Assembly (NCBI GenBank): GCA_964202965.1
Contig: CAXNKG010000027.1
Span: forward strand, 1 to 40,345
Source of the DNA: CAXNKG01 sp964202965
GTDB taxonomy: Bacteria; Acidobacteriota; Vicinamibacteria; Vicinamibacterales; UBA2999
DNA: 40,345 nt
Direction: 5' to 3'
A model generated the notes under the pieces. That model saw nothing but the letters and a program-made list of their open reading frames with translations, had not been told where the DNA came from and made no database searches. This document shows positions 8,264 to 16,634 of the stretch, piece by piece. Made by a program: the position numbers and the translations under genes. Each line of letters begins with the position of its first letter. Within the stretch, counting starts at the first letter, position 1.

Positions 8264-9796
8264 CTAGGGATTGACGAGCGACGCCATGCCGATGAACGGC
8301 GCTAACCCGCTGCCGGGAATCGACATGTTGCCGTACATGATCTGCAGCGCCGGATCGCCCGTCGGCATGAACATGATGTAGTCGTCGAGCGCGCTCTCGT
8401 TGGCCACGTTGAGCGTCGTGCCGTCCGGCCAGAGAAAGTACACCTCGCGCGCCTGCGCAATCTGCTCCCAGTCGTCGAACTCCACCACCGACGGATCCCC
8501 CGCGACTCCGCCGTCCGCATACACGAGTTTCATCGGCTTGGTATCGGTCAGCGGATTCGCCATCCCGGTGCGCGGGATCGTGTTGTTCGAGAAGTACATC
8601 TTGTAGCGCGTGCCGCCCATGTGGACCGGCATCGGCGCCTGCACCCCCGGCATGTAGCGGGGACAGCCGGCGGCGTCCTTCTCCATTACCCAGCTCGCGC
8701 CGTCCCAGACGGCCAGCGAGGCGTTGAAGAACGACTCGCTCGAGCAGGCGCCCTCGAACTCCGCCGTAATCACCATGAACGCGCCGGGCTGGCCGTTCCA
8801 GCGCCAGTCGGTCCGGGTCGGATAGCCGATCTTGAACTGGCGCGCGTTGCTCAGTCCGGGGTTGCCGGCAATCGCGTCACTGCCGACGCCGATGACGACC
8901 GTCGGCGCGCAGCCGCCGCCGGTCGAATAGTCGGCCGCCGTGTCGCAGATGGTCTTCGCGCCGGCGTTGAAGTCGCGGCCGACATACCCATCGCGGCTGT
9001 CGAGATACATCACCCGCGTCCGGCGATCGGCGCCCATCGACTCGAAGAAGAGCCGGACACCGCCGCCCATCGACGCGTCGAGCGCGACCGCCTGCGTGGT
9101 CGTGACGCTCGCCGCGACCGTATCGGCCGTGCACGGCGTCATGTCGGGGCCGCCGACGGCGCAGAGCTGCTTCAGACCGAATCCCGAGACGGGACGGTAC
9201 GAGGACAGCGACGCGACCGACGTACCCGCCGCGGCCGACAACTCGGCGATCTTGATGCCCTTTTCAGTGGCGCTCGTCGGGTTGTAGTACAGCTGCACCC
9301 TGCCGCTCAGGCCGCCAGCCCACGAGCCGTAGGGCAGCGCAAACGGGTACGTGTTGCCGTCGGACACGATCCTCGTCGCGGTGCCGTACGAGCCGCCGCT
9401 GCCGCGGACCTGCCAGTACTCGGCCTCGGTCTGGGCGCTCGCGGATGCGTCGCCGTCCAGGCTCGAGTCGCACGGTTCATCGAGGCACGCCTTCACCGAC
9501 ACCGTATGCGGGGTGGCCGACTTCAGGCCCGACACCGTCACACGCGTATCGGTCGCCTGCGCCGAGACGGCGGCGCCCGTCACGCCGTCCGTCAGCGTCA
9601 GCACGTAGTGGTGCACGGCCGCCGGCGGCGCCGTCCAGCTGGCCGAGAGCCGTGACGACGACCGGTACGCAGTCGTACCGACCCGTCCGCCGTCGACCGC
9701 GGCAACGGTCAGGCCGGCGGACCAGGTCTGGGCAGACGCCGGCGAACAAAAAGTGAGAAACAGGGCAAGAGCCGGCCACGCAACGCGCAGGCGCAC
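8264..9796 (-). CDS. Secreted protein with N-terminal FnIII-like domain, function unknown
   Basis: A 510-residue exported protein. The frame runs upstream to 10024, but GTG at 9796 is chosen because a GGAGG sits about seven bases before it and a clean signal peptide follows directly (VRLRVAWPALALFLTFCSPA, cleavage near SAQT). Residues about 25-125 look like a fibronectin type III domain. The remaining 380 residues are rich in Gly, Asp, Tyr and aromatic beta-strand patterns with paired cysteines, resembling a beta-propeller or lectin-like fold, but I recognise no family. It is convergent with the PFOR gene (two bases between stop codons) and divergent from the cytochrome gene. It is likely periplasmic or extracellular. 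Confidence 0.7.
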   Translation of the reverse strand: MRLRVAWPALALFLTFCSPASAQTWSAGLTVAAVDGGRVGTTAYRSSSRLSASWTAPPAAVHHYVLTLTDGVTGAAVSAQATDTRVTVSGLKSATPHTVSVKACLDEPCDSSLDGDASASAQTEAEYWQVRGSGGSYGTATRIVSDGNTYPFALPYGSWAGGLSGRVQLYYNPTSATEKGIKIAELSAAAGTSVASLSSYRPVSGFGLKQLCAVGGPDMTPCTADTVAASVTTTQAVALDASMGGGVRLFFESMGADRRTRVMYLDSRDGYVGRDFNAGAKTICDTAADYSTGGGCAPTVVIGVGSDAIAGNPGLSNARQFKIGYPTRTDWRWNGQPGAFMVITAEFEGACSSESFFNASLAVWDGASWVMEKDAAGCPRYMPGVQAPMPVHMGGTRYKMYFSNNTIPRTGMANPLTDTKPMKLVYADGGVAGDPSVVEFDDWEQIAQAREVYFLWPDGTTLNVANESALDDYIMFMPTGDPALQIMYGNMSIPGSGLAPFIGMASLVNP

Positions 9797-9880
9797 GGAC
9801 AACCTCCAGATATACGGTGAGAATCCCTTGAATCCTATTATCGGCCTGGATCTGCGGCAACAGCAGGCACCAGCGGGGGC

Positions 9881-9886
9881 TATAAT
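9881..9886 (+). promoter_or_regulatory. Perfect -10 box (TATAAT), leaderless geometry
   Basis: A consensus TATAAT ends ten bases before the ATG at 9897, with no Shine-Dalgarno sequence between them. Transcription would start only a few bases before, or at, the ATG. The -35 region is not convincing. This supports choosing the ATG at 9897 over longer starts that overlap the divergent gene. Confidence 0.55.
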
Positions 9887-9896
9887 CCGCACCGTC

Positions 9897-10691
9897 ATGC
9901 CCTTCATCGGTGCGGCGCTGGTGGTCTTCGTCCTGAGCGTGTCGCAGGTCGTCGCCCAGGACGTGCTCGTGACGATTACGGCGAACCCCCTCGAGGGCGA
10001 CGCGGAAGCCATCAAGGCCGGCATGGGCGCCTACCGCGTCCGCTGTGCCGACTGTCACGGGATGGATGCGCGCGGCATCCGTTCGCCGGACATCACGCAG
10101 GTCTGGGCCCGCGGGCGCACCGACGGCGCGCTGTTCCGTACGATTCGGAACGGTGTGACGGGCACGGAGATGCCATCGTTTCCCGCTCCCCGCACCTCGG
10201 ATCTCGACATCTGGCGGATCCTCGCGTACCTGAAGACGCTGGCCGCTGCCGCCACGACCGAACCCGTGCGCGGGAGCGCCACGGCGGGCCAGGGCGTCTT
10301 CGCGGCACAGTGCCTGGCGTGCCACCGCGTCGGCACGGCGGGCGGCCACCTCGGACCTGACCTCTCGCGCATCGGCATCGCGCGCGCGCGCGCCGCACTC
10401 TCGCGCCAGATCCGCGGCGGCATGACGGACGTCAGAACCGGCTACGAGCCGGTGACGCTCACCACGCCAGGCGGCGAGCAGATCCAGGGCCTCAAGAAGA
10501 ACGAGGATCTCTTTTCCGTGCAGATCATGGACACGACCGAGCGCATCCAGGGCTATCTCCGCGAAGACATGCGCGCGGTCACCAACGGGAGGCAGTCGGC
10601 CATGCCGGCGTTCAGTCCCGAACGGCTGAGCGATGCCGACCTGGACGATCTGCTCGCGTACCTGACAAGCCTTCAGGGAGCCGCCAAGTGA
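9897..10691 (+). CDS. Exported di-heme-type cytochrome c
   Basis: A 264-residue exported c-type cytochrome. The signal peptide covers about residues 1-21 (MPFIGAALVVFVLSVSQVVAQ). Two heme attachment motifs are visible: CADCH at Cys50-Cys53-His54 and CLACH at Cys139-Cys142-His143, each starting a cytochrome c domain. The C-terminal part (MDTTERIQGYLREDMRAVT and AMPAFSPERLSDADLDDLLA) resembles the cytochrome segments of PQQ-dehydrogenase systems. Its stop codon overlaps a GTG of the downstream PQQ dehydrogenase frame, so the two are translationally linked. It is inferred to accept electrons from that dehydrogenase in the periplasm. Confidence 0.85.
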   Translation: MPFIGAALVVFVLSVSQVVAQDVLVTITANPLEGDAEAIKAGMGAYRVRCADCHGMDARGIRSPDITQVWARGRTDGALFRTIRNGVTGTEMPSFPAPRTSDLDIWRILAYLKTLAAAATTEPVRGSATAGQGVFAAQCLACHRVGTAGGHLGPDLSRIGIARARAALSRQIRGGMTDVRTGYEPVTLTTPGGEQIQGLKKNEDLFSVQIMDTTERIQGYLREDMRAVTNGRQSAMPAFSPERLSDADLDDLLAYLTSLQGAAK

Positions 10692-10711
10692 ACGTATCCG
10701 AGGAGCGCCGC

Positions 10712-12376
10712 ATGCATCGTCTCGTCGCGCGTCTCACGCTTGCCGCACTCGCCCCGTCTATCGTCGCGGCGTCGCTCCTCGCGCAGGGCGCGCCGCCGCC
10801 GCTCGTGACGCCTCAGGAGCTGCTGCAGGGGCTCCCGGCCGACGGATCCCGGTGGCTGACCTTCGGCGGCGGGTACGACAATCACCGGCATAGTCCGTTG
10901 ACGCAGATCACCCCGGACAACGTCAGCCGTCTGGCGGCGCAGTGGGTCTTCCAGACCGACACGCCTGCCCGTTTCGAGACGACGCCGCTCCTGCGCGACA
11001 ACGTGCTGTACGTGACCGGCCCGCTCAACCTGGCATGGGCGCTTGACGCGCGCACCGGCCGGGAGATCTGGCGTTACCGCCGCGAGCTGCCGCCGACCGG
11101 GTCGCTCACCGCCTGCTGCGGCCTGGTCAATAAAGGCTTCGGCGTCCTGGGCGATCGGCTCTTCATGACCACGCTCGACGCGCATGTCATCGCGCTCGAC
11201 ATGAAGACCGGGGGCGTCGTCTGGGATACGACGATGGAGGATTACAGCAAGGGGTATGCCTCCACGATCGCGCCGCTCGTCGTCAAGGACAAGGTCATCG
11301 TCGGGGTGGCAGGGGGCGAGTACGGCATCCGGGGATTCATCGACGCCTACGATGCGGCGACCGGAAAGCGCGCGTGGCGCTTCTACACGATTCCCGGCCC
11401 TGGCGAACCTGGCAACGACACCTGGGCTGGTGACTCGTGGCAGCGCGGCGGCGCCAGCGTGTGGGTGACGGGCGCATACGATCCCGACATGAACCTGCTC
11501 TATTACGGGATCGGCAATCCGGGCCCCGACTATCACAGCGACAGCCGCAAGGGCGACAACCTCTACAGCGATTCGATCGTCGCGCTCGACGCCGACACCG
11601 GGAAGCTGCGCTGGCACTACCAGTTCACGCCGCACGATCTGCACGACTGGGATGCGACCGAGGTGCCGATCCTTGCGGACCTGGCGATCGGCGGCCGGCC
11701 GCGCAAGGTCGTCATGTTCGCAAATCGCAACGGCTTCTACTACACGCTCGATCGCGTCACCGGCGAGCTGCTCGTCGCCAAGCCATTCGTGATCACGACG
11801 TGGGCCAAGGAGATCGGCCGCGACGGCCGGCCAGTGCTGCTGCCGGGCAATGTACCCGACGAGCAGGGGTCGCTCACCTGCCCCGACGTGACGGGCGCCA
11901 CCAACTTCTGGCCGCCGACCTACGATCCGCAGCAGCGCCTGTTCTTTGTCAACGCGCGCGAAGTCTGCGCGACGTTCTATGCATGGAGACAGGAATACGT
12001 GCCCGGGGAGCGGTTCACCGGCGGCGCGGCGCAGCGCGCGCGAGGACCGGACCAGCGCGCGTACGGCGCGCTGCGGGCGATCGACCCCGTCACTGGCGAG
12101 CGGAAATGGGAGTTCGAGTACATCACGCCGTCGACCTCGGGGCTGCTGTCGACGGCGTCAGGCGTGATTTTCAGCGGCGATGCGGAGGGAAACTTTCTCG
12201 CGATCGATGCGCGGAGCGGCGCGTTCCTCTGGCGGTTCCAGATGGGATCGGCGCTGCACGGCACGTCCGCGATCACCTACATGGTCGACGGCCGCCAGCA
12301 CGTGCTCGTGCCGGCCGGCACGACGTTGACCGCGTGGGCGCTGCCCGACGTACCGCGAGTCGCGCCCACGCGCTGA
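10712..12376 (+). CDS. PQQ-dependent alcohol/glucose-type dehydrogenase
   Basis: Quinoprotein dehydrogenase of 554 residues with a signal peptide and an eight-bladed PQQ propeller. Repeated W-motifs (DARTGREIW, DADTGKLRW, DPVTGERKW) are visible. Adjacent cysteines Cys135-Cys136 match the unusual disulfide ring of PQQ alcohol dehydrogenases. GNPGPDY and LHDWDATE match the regions carrying the Ca ligand and catalytic Asp. A GTG at 10688 overlaps the cytochrome stop and would add eight residues. The ATG at 10712 is preferred because a GAGGAG Shine-Dalgarno lies just upstream and the signal peptide follows. The substrate is unknown; electrons probably go to the upstream cytochrome c. No heme domain is fused to this protein, consistent with a separate partner. 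Confidence 0.88.
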   Translation: MHRLVARLTLAALAPSIVAASLLAQGAPPPLVTPQELLQGLPADGSRWLTFGGGYDNHRHSPLTQITPDNVSRLAAQWVFQTDTPARFETTPLLRDNVLYVTGPLNLAWALDARTGREIWRYRRELPPTGSLTACCGLVNKGFGVLGDRLFMTTLDAHVIALDMKTGGVVWDTTMEDYSKGYASTIAPLVVKDKVIVGVAGGEYGIRGFIDAYDAATGKRAWRFYTIPGPGEPGNDTWAGDSWQRGGASVWVTGAYDPDMNLLYYGIGNPGPDYHSDSRKGDNLYSDSIVALDADTGKLRWHYQFTPHDLHDWDATEVPILADLAIGGRPRKVVMFANRNGFYYTLDRVTGELLVAKPFVITTWAKEIGRDGRPVLLPGNVPDEQGSLTCPDVTGATNFWPPTYDPQQRLFFVNAREVCATFYAWRQEYVPGERFTGGAAQRARGPDQRAYGALRAIDPVTGERKWEFEYITPSTSGLLSTASGVIFSGDAEGNFLAIDARSGAFLWRFQMGSALHGTSAITYMVDGRQHVLVPAGTTLTAWALPDVPRVAPTR

Positions 12377-12377
12377 C

Positions 12378-12409
12378 GGCGGGCCCGCAAGGACCCGCCC
12401 GCCCTACAG
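12378..12409. repeat. GC-rich hairpin element, copy 1 (convergent gene end)
   Basis: GGCGGGC at 12378-12384 pairs with GCCCGCC downstream, and the element ends CCCTACAG. It lies between the convergent PQQ-dehydrogenase and superoxide dismutase genes, where it could act as a bidirectional terminator. The CTA inside it forms the TAG stop of the superoxide dismutase. Related elements are at 17469-17494 and 26007-26033. Confidence 0.6.
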
Positions 12410-13000
12410 TCCTTTGTTGATCTCGGCCCAGTTCACAACGTTCCACCACGCCGCCAGGTAATCCGGCCGGCGGTTCTGGTACTTCAGGTAGTACGCGTGC
12501 TCCCAGACGTCGATCCCGAACACCGGGACCTTGCCGTCCATGAGCGGGTTGTCCTGGTTCGGCGTGCTGACGATCGCCAGCCTGGTCCCGTCCTTCACGG
12601 CCCACACCCAGCCGCTGCCGAACCGGCCGACCCCGCCCTTGCCCATCTGTTCCTTGAAGGCGTCGAAGCTGCCGAATGATCCGCTGATGGCGTCCGCAAT
12701 CTTGCCGGTCGGCGCGCCGCCGGCGTTCGGCGCCATCCACGTCCAGAACTTCGAGTGATTCCAGTGGCCGCCGCCGTTGTTGCGCACCGCGGTGCGGACA
12801 TCTTCGGGGACGGTGCTGATGCCCTTGCAGAGGTCCTCGACGCTCTTCGACTGGAGGTCGGGGTGCTTCTCGAGGGCGGCGTTCAGATTCGTGACGTACG
12901 CCTGATGATGCTTCCCGTGGTGGATCTGCATCGTCTGGGTGTCGATGTGCGGTTCGAGAGCGGCGAAATCGTACGGAAGCTTGGGCAGTTCGTGCGCCAT
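12404..13000 (-). CDS. Superoxide dismutase, Fe/Mn family
   Basis: Converts superoxide to oxygen and hydrogen peroxide. At 198 residues it is a full-length Fe/Mn SOD with no signal peptide, so it is cytoplasmic. Metal ligands are recognisable as His27, His82 (GGHWNHSKFW), Asp164 and His168 (DVWEHAYY). The Gly-rich segment before HWNH, RFGSGW, and Gln149 in TPNQDNP fit the Mn-preferring group better than typical Fe enzymes, but metal choice from sequence is uncertain. It is convergent with the PQQ dehydrogenase and stops inside the GC hairpin element. The neighbouring nadA has a separate start about 40 bases away. Confidence 0.93.
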   Translation of the reverse strand: MAHELPKLPYDFAALEPHIDTQTMQIHHGKHHQAYVTNLNAALEKHPDLQSKSVEDLCKGISTVPEDVRTAVRNNGGGHWNHSKFWTWMAPNAGGAPTGKIADAISGSFGSFDAFKEQMGKGGVGRFGSGWVWAVKDGTRLAIVSTPNQDNPLMDGKVPVFGIDVWEHAYYLKYQNRRPDYLAAWWNVVNWAEINKGL

Positions 13001-13040
13001 GGGTCCTCCTCGGAGGTTGAAAGGCGATCGTAGTCGGACG

Positions 13041-14198
13041 CTACCGGATAGACAACATCCGATCGAGCGCGACCCGCGTCCAGTACTTCTGGTCGTCGGG
13101 GACGACGATCTGGTTGTGCACGCGGCCGTCGACCAGCTCTTCCAGAATCCAGAGGAGGTGGTTCGGCGACACGCGGAACATGGTGGAGCAGAGACAGCCG
13201 AACTTATCCAGCGAGAGGACGGTCCGGTCGGGTGCGAGGTCGTTGGCGAGCCGGTTGACGAGGTGCACTTCGGTGCCGACCGCCCAGGTCGAACCGGCTG
13301 GGCTGTTGGCGATCGTCCTGATGATGTATTCCGTGCTGCCGCTGTCGTCAGCCGCCTGGACGACGTCCCAGGGCACTTCGGGATGGACGATGACGCGGAC
13401 GCCGGGGTGCTGCTTTCGGATCGCCTCGATCTGCCTGACGGTAAAGCGCGTGTGGACGGAGCAGTGCCCTTTCCACAGGATCACCCGTGCGCGCGTGACG
13501 TCATCGGGATCCAGCCCGCCGTAGATTTCGTCCGGGTCCCACACAACCATCTCGTCGAGCGGAATGCCCAACGTGTAGGCGGTGTTGCGCCCCAGGTGCT
13601 GGTCGGGGAGGAAGAGGACTTTCTCGCCTCTCTCGAAGGCCCACGTGAGGGAGGCTGCTGCGTTGGACGAGGTGCAGACGGTCCCGCCCCGCTCGCCAAC
13701 GAACGCCTTAATCGACGCGGCCGAATTGATGTACGTGACGGGCACGACGCCTGCCTGCCCCGAGCCGTGTCGAGGGGTGACGCCCATCTGCGTCAGTTCG
13801 TGCCAGCAGGTTTCCAGTTGGTCCGGCGCGGCCATATCTGCCATCGAGCAGCCCGCGGCAAGATCCGGCAGGATCACTTTCTGATGCGGCTTCGCGAGCA
13901 CGTCGGCGCTTTCCGCCATGAAGTGCACACCGCAGAACACGATGCAGTCGGCTTCCGGCCGCTGGGCGATCTGCTGTGCGAGCTTGAAGGAGTCGCCGGT
14001 GTAGTCGGCGAATCTGATGACCTCGTCGCGCTGGTAGTGATGGCCGAGAATGACGAGCTTCTTGCCGAGCGTCGCCCGGGCGGACGAGATACGGGCGCCC
14101 ATCTCGGCGTCCGGGAGACCGAGATACTTCTCGGGCAACGCCTGACGCTCGGAGATGTTCTCCTTCTCGAATTCGGTCAGCAGCGGAATCAGTGTCAT
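13041..14198 (-). CDS. nadA: Quinolinate synthase A
   Basis: Condenses iminoaspartate with dihydroxyacetone phosphate to quinolinate in de novo NAD synthesis. 385 residues, in the long NadA group. Family signatures include ILGHHYQRDEVI, DYTGDSFKLAQ, CGVHFMAESADVL, YINSAA, VCTSSNA and HPEVP. Three conserved cysteines expected to bind the 4Fe-4S cluster are seen in VFCGVHFM, TVCTSSN and KFGCLCSTM. No nadB or nadC is visible here. The 5' region contains a 9-bp tandem repeat (14209-14226) close to the start codon, which could be a regulatory site. It lies downstream of mqnE on the same strand but is separated by about 135 bases. Confidence 0.95.
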   Translation of the reverse strand: MTLIPLLTEFEKENISERQALPEKYLGLPDAEMGARISSARATLGKKLVILGHHYQRDEVIRFADYTGDSFKLAQQIAQRPEADCIVFCGVHFMAESADVLAKPHQKVILPDLAAGCSMADMAAPDQLETCWHELTQMGVTPRHGSGQAGVVPVTYINSAASIKAFVGERGGTVCTSSNAAASLTWAFERGEKVLFLPDQHLGRNTAYTLGIPLDEMVVWDPDEIYGGLDPDDVTRARVILWKGHCSVHTRFTVRQIEAIRKQHPGVRVIVHPEVPWDVVQAADDSGSTEYIIRTIANSPAGSTWAVGTEVHLVNRLANDLAPDRTVLSLDKFGCLCSTMFRVSPNHLLWILEELVDGRVHNQIVVPDDQKYWTRVALDRMLSIR

Positions 14199-14208
14199 CG
14201 CCCCTGGA

Positions 14209-14226
14209 CTTGTGAACCTTGTGAAA
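14209..14226 (+). repeat. 9-bp tandem repeat in the nadA leader
   Basis: CTTGTGAAC followed directly by CTTGTGAAA, about ten bases upstream of the nadA start codon (which reads leftward). The position suits an operator or a translational control element. I do not recognise it as a known NAD-repressor site. Confidence 0.5.
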
Positions 14227-14305
14227 CTTTTCGCAATCTATGGACGTGAAAAAGGCCAAACCGCCAACCGGGCTATTGCCCCGTGCGGCCTGGACCTGTC
14301 TGCAG

Positions 14306-14334
14306 TATAGCCTCTGAGAATCGCCTCGGAAAGC
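14306..14334 (-). promoter_or_regulatory. Candidate promoter for nadA
   Basis: Reading leftward, TTTCCG and TATACT are separated by 17 bases just after the mqnE stop. This would give nadA a leader of about 100 bases. The -10 is good and the -35 weak. It is the only promoter-like pair seen in the 136-base gap. Confidence 0.35.
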
Positions 14335-15438
14335 TCAGGCGGGGACGGGCTCCTTCACGTTGTAGAACGTATCGCGCTCATAGGGCTCGCGGCCGGCCGA
14401 ACGGACAAGCCGGGACAGCTGCGCCATGGTCAGCCCTTCCGGGGTGGGCGACCCGGCCATGTGGTAAATCTTCTCCTCCTGGACGGTCCCGTCCAGGTCA
14501 TCCACGCCGAACCAGAGCGCGGTCTGCGCCACGTCCACCCCGGTCGCAATCCAGAAGGCCTTGATGTGCGGGATGTTGTCGAGCATCAGCCGCGACACGG
14601 CGTGGACGCGGAGCGTGTCGAGCGCGCTCGGCGCCGGCAGCTTCCGCATCTGATTGTTGTCGGGATGGAACGCCAGCGGAATGAACGCCTGGAATCCGCC
14701 GGTCTCGTCCTGCAGCGCGCGCGCCCGCAGCATGTGGTCCACGCGCTCGTCGATCGTTTCGATGTGGCCGTACAGCATGGTGACGTTCGTCTTCATGCCG
14801 AGACCATGCGCAAGCCGATGAATCGACAGGTAGCGATCCGCGTCGCACTTGTCGTGGGCGATCTTCCGTCTGACGCGCTCGGCAAAGATCTCCGCACCGC
14901 CGCCCGGCAGCGAATCCAGGCCCGCCGCCATCAGCGCCGTCAGCACCTGCTCGTCCGTCATGCCGTACAGGTCCGCGAAGTACGCGATCTCAACCGCCGT
15001 GAAGCACTTCAGGTGAATGTCGGGACGAATCCGTTTGAACCCGAGCAGCAGCTCCGTGTAGTAGCTGAACGGCAGGTCGGGATTCAGGCCGTTGACGATG
15101 TGAATCTCGGTGAGCGGCTGGTGTGCGCGCTGGCGCAGCTTGTCCCACGCCTTCTCGAGCGTCATGGTGTACGCCGCTGCGTCGGTCGGCTTGAGGCGCG
15201 CGAAGGAGCAGAACAGGCAACTGGCGACGCAGACATTCGTCGGCTCGAGCCTGAGGTTGAAGTTGAAGTAGGTCTTCGCGCCGTGACGCCTCTCGCGCTC
15301 GCGGTTGGCCAGGGCGCCCACCGCCAGCAGGTCGTCGCACTCGAACAGCCGTACGCCATCCTCGAGCGCAAGGCGTCCGCCGCCCCGAAGCGTCTCGTCG
15401 ATGTCGGCGATTCCGGCCGCGCGAAGGCGTGACTGCAC
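14335..15438 (-). CDS. mqnE: Aminofutalosine synthase (radical SAM)
   Basis: First committed step of the futalosine menaquinone pathway: adds the adenosyl radical to 3-[(1-carboxyvinyl)oxy]benzoate to give aminofutalosine. 367 residues. The radical-SAM cluster motif CVASCLFC (Cys70, Cys74, Cys77) sits in a CxxxCxxC pattern. Other family features are YGHIETIDERVDHM, FIPLAFHPDN and the DDLDGTVQEEKIYH motif typical of MqnE/MqnC. MqnC is the main alternative; the N-terminal sequence and TVQEEKIYHMAG fit MqnE better. The start is a GTG. mqnD lies two genes upstream on the same strand, and menG is elsewhere in the window. Confidence 0.88.
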   Translation of the reverse strand: MQSRLRAAGIADIDETLRGGGRLALEDGVRLFECDDLLAVGALANRERERRHGAKTYFNFNLRLEPTNVCVASCLFCSFARLKPTDAAAYTMTLEKAWDKLRQRAHQPLTEIHIVNGLNPDLPFSYYTELLLGFKRIRPDIHLKCFTAVEIAYFADLYGMTDEQVLTALMAAGLDSLPGGGAEIFAERVRRKIAHDKCDADRYLSIHRLAHGLGMKTNVTMLYGHIETIDERVDHMLRARALQDETGGFQAFIPLAFHPDNNQMRKLPAPSALDTLRVHAVSRLMLDNIPHIKAFWIATGVDVAQTALWFGVDDLDGTVQEEKIYHMAGSPTPEGLTMAQLSRLVRSAGREPYERDTFYNVKEPVPA

Positions 15439-15464
15439 CGGCAGATCCCTGGACGATCCTATCC

Positions 15465-16574
15465 TTACGAACCGACGACCGGGTTCGTCAGCGTCCCGAC
15501 GCCTTCGTAGGTGCAGACGGACCGGTCTCCAGGCTTGAAATAGACGGGCGGTACGCGCGCCGACCCGACGCCGGCCGGCGTGCCGGTGGCGATGATGTCA
15601 CCGAGACGCAGCGTCATGATGTTCGAGGCGTAGGACACCTGCTCGAACACGTTGTGAATCATGAATGAGGTGTTCGCCTCCTGCATCACCTGCCCGTTCA
15701 GCCAGAAGCGAATCACCAGCTTCTGCGGATCGGCGATGAATTCCTTCGGCGTGATGAACGGACCGAGCGGCGCGAACGTGTCGTGGTTCTTGCTGACGAC
15801 CCAGTCGGACCCGTAGCGGGCATCGCCGCGGCCGCCGCGATCGGACACGTCATTCTGCAGCGTGTAGCCGAAAATGTAGTCGGCGCCCTTCCCCATCGGC
15901 ACCCGCGCGGCCTGCCGGCTGAGAACGACGCCCAGCTCGCACTCCCAGTCCACCTGGGCGCGGCCCGGCGGCAGCGTGATCGCCTCGCCCTCGGCGATGA
16001 TCACCGTCGGCGACTTCATGAACATGTAGGGGTTCCACCGCGTGTCGCCGGCCGTGCGCTCCCAGATGCCCGGCGCGCTCCGCGTGTTCGGCAGCGCCGC
16101 GCCGGACGTCGCCGCGCCCATTCCGGGCACCTGCTCGCGCAGCCTGGCCATTTCGACGTCGTGCTCGCTGTAGTTCACCGCCACATTGAGCATGACGGTC
16201 GGCATCACGGGCGGCAGAATCTTCACGGCCGCGACGTCCGACACATACGCGGGCCGCGCGTTCCCTGCGGCCTCCACGCTCCGGATGATCTCGCCGATGC
16301 GCGCGCGAAGGCCCGTGTCGTAGCGGGCGATCAGGTCCTTCATGTCGGCGGGCGGCGCAACGGTCGACGCCGGAGTGGTGATGGCCCTGTGCGCGGCGGC
16401 GAAATCAATCACCACCGACTCGCGCAGCACGATGCCGACAAACGTCCGTCCGCCCCGCTCGAACGTCCCGAGCTTGAACCCCTCGACTCCGCTCGGGGCA
16501 GGCGGCCGGGCCTGCGCCAGCAGAATCGCGCCGCCCAGCAGGCACGCAACGACGACACCAGTGGTGACTTTCAC
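15465..16574 (-). CDS. Exported fumarylacetoacetate hydrolase (FAH) family protein
   Basis: FAH-family hydrolase/isomerase fold, 369 residues. The acidic metal-ligand region is recognisable (VDWECELGVVLS), as is the C-terminal core (DIIATGTPAGVGSAR). Unusually, it begins with a hydrophobic segment (VTTGVVVACLLGGAILLAQA) that looks like a signal peptide or membrane anchor, so it may act in the periplasm. GTG at 16574 is chosen because GGAGG lies five bases upstream; a GTG four codons earlier is possible. Right after the signal the codons for APSGVEG come from a hairpin repeat (16479-16499). It sits between mqnD and mqnE, but no role in menaquinone synthesis is known for this family. The substrate is unknown. 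Confidence 0.82.
   Translation of the reverse strand: MKVTTGVVVACLLGGAILLAQARPPAPSGVEGFKLGTFERGGRTFVGIVLRESVVIDFAAAHRAITTPASTVAPPADMKDLIARYDTGLRARIGEIIRSVEAAGNARPAYVSDVAAVKILPPVMPTVMLNVAVNYSEHDVEMARLREQVPGMGAATSGAALPNTRSAPGIWERTAGDTRWNPYMFMKSPTVIIAEGEAITLPPGRAQVDWECELGVVLSRQAARVPMGKGADYIFGYTLQNDVSDRGGRGDARYGSDWVVSKNHDTFAPLGPFITPKEFIADPQKLVIRFWLNGQVMQEANTSFMIHNVFEQVSYASNIMTLRLGDIIATGTPAGVGSARVPPVYFKPGDRSVCTYEGVGTLTNPVVGS
16479..16499. repeat. Hairpin repeat embedded in a coding region
   Basis: The core CCCCTCGACTCCGCTCGGGG can fold as CCCC(T)CGA / TCGGGGG. It closely matches a palindromic repeat family scattered through many bacterial genomes that often appears as translated junk (PERSRG, SGVEG). 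Here it lies in frame between the signal peptide and the mature domain of the FAH-family gene. Confidence 0.55.
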
Positions 16575-16590
16575 ACTCTCCTCCACGCCG

Positions 16591-16628
16591 GGTCCGCGGC
16601 TCGAGACATACCCGCTCGCCGCGGAGCC
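16591..16628. terminator. GC hairpin between mqnD and the FAH gene
   Basis: GG-t-CCGCGGC pairs with GCCGCGG-ag-CC across a loop of about 17 bases. It lies in the 60-base gap on the sense strand of the leftward operon. There is no U-tract, so it may be an RNA stability or attenuation element rather than a simple terminator. Confidence 0.35.
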
Positions 16629-16634
16629 GGCCTC

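Noticed and set aside
8621..9655. Rightward open frame of 344 codons
   Set aside because: Antisense of the secreted protein gene, which has a signal peptide and a ribosome site; this frame has neither.
9797..10024. Longer N-terminus for the secreted FnIII-like protein
   Set aside because: The added residues would place the signal peptide internally and overlap the divergent cytochrome gene and its TATAAT; GTG 9796 has a proper ribosome site.
12939..14249. Rightward open frame of 436 codons
   Set aside because: Antisense of nadA and no recognisable domain.
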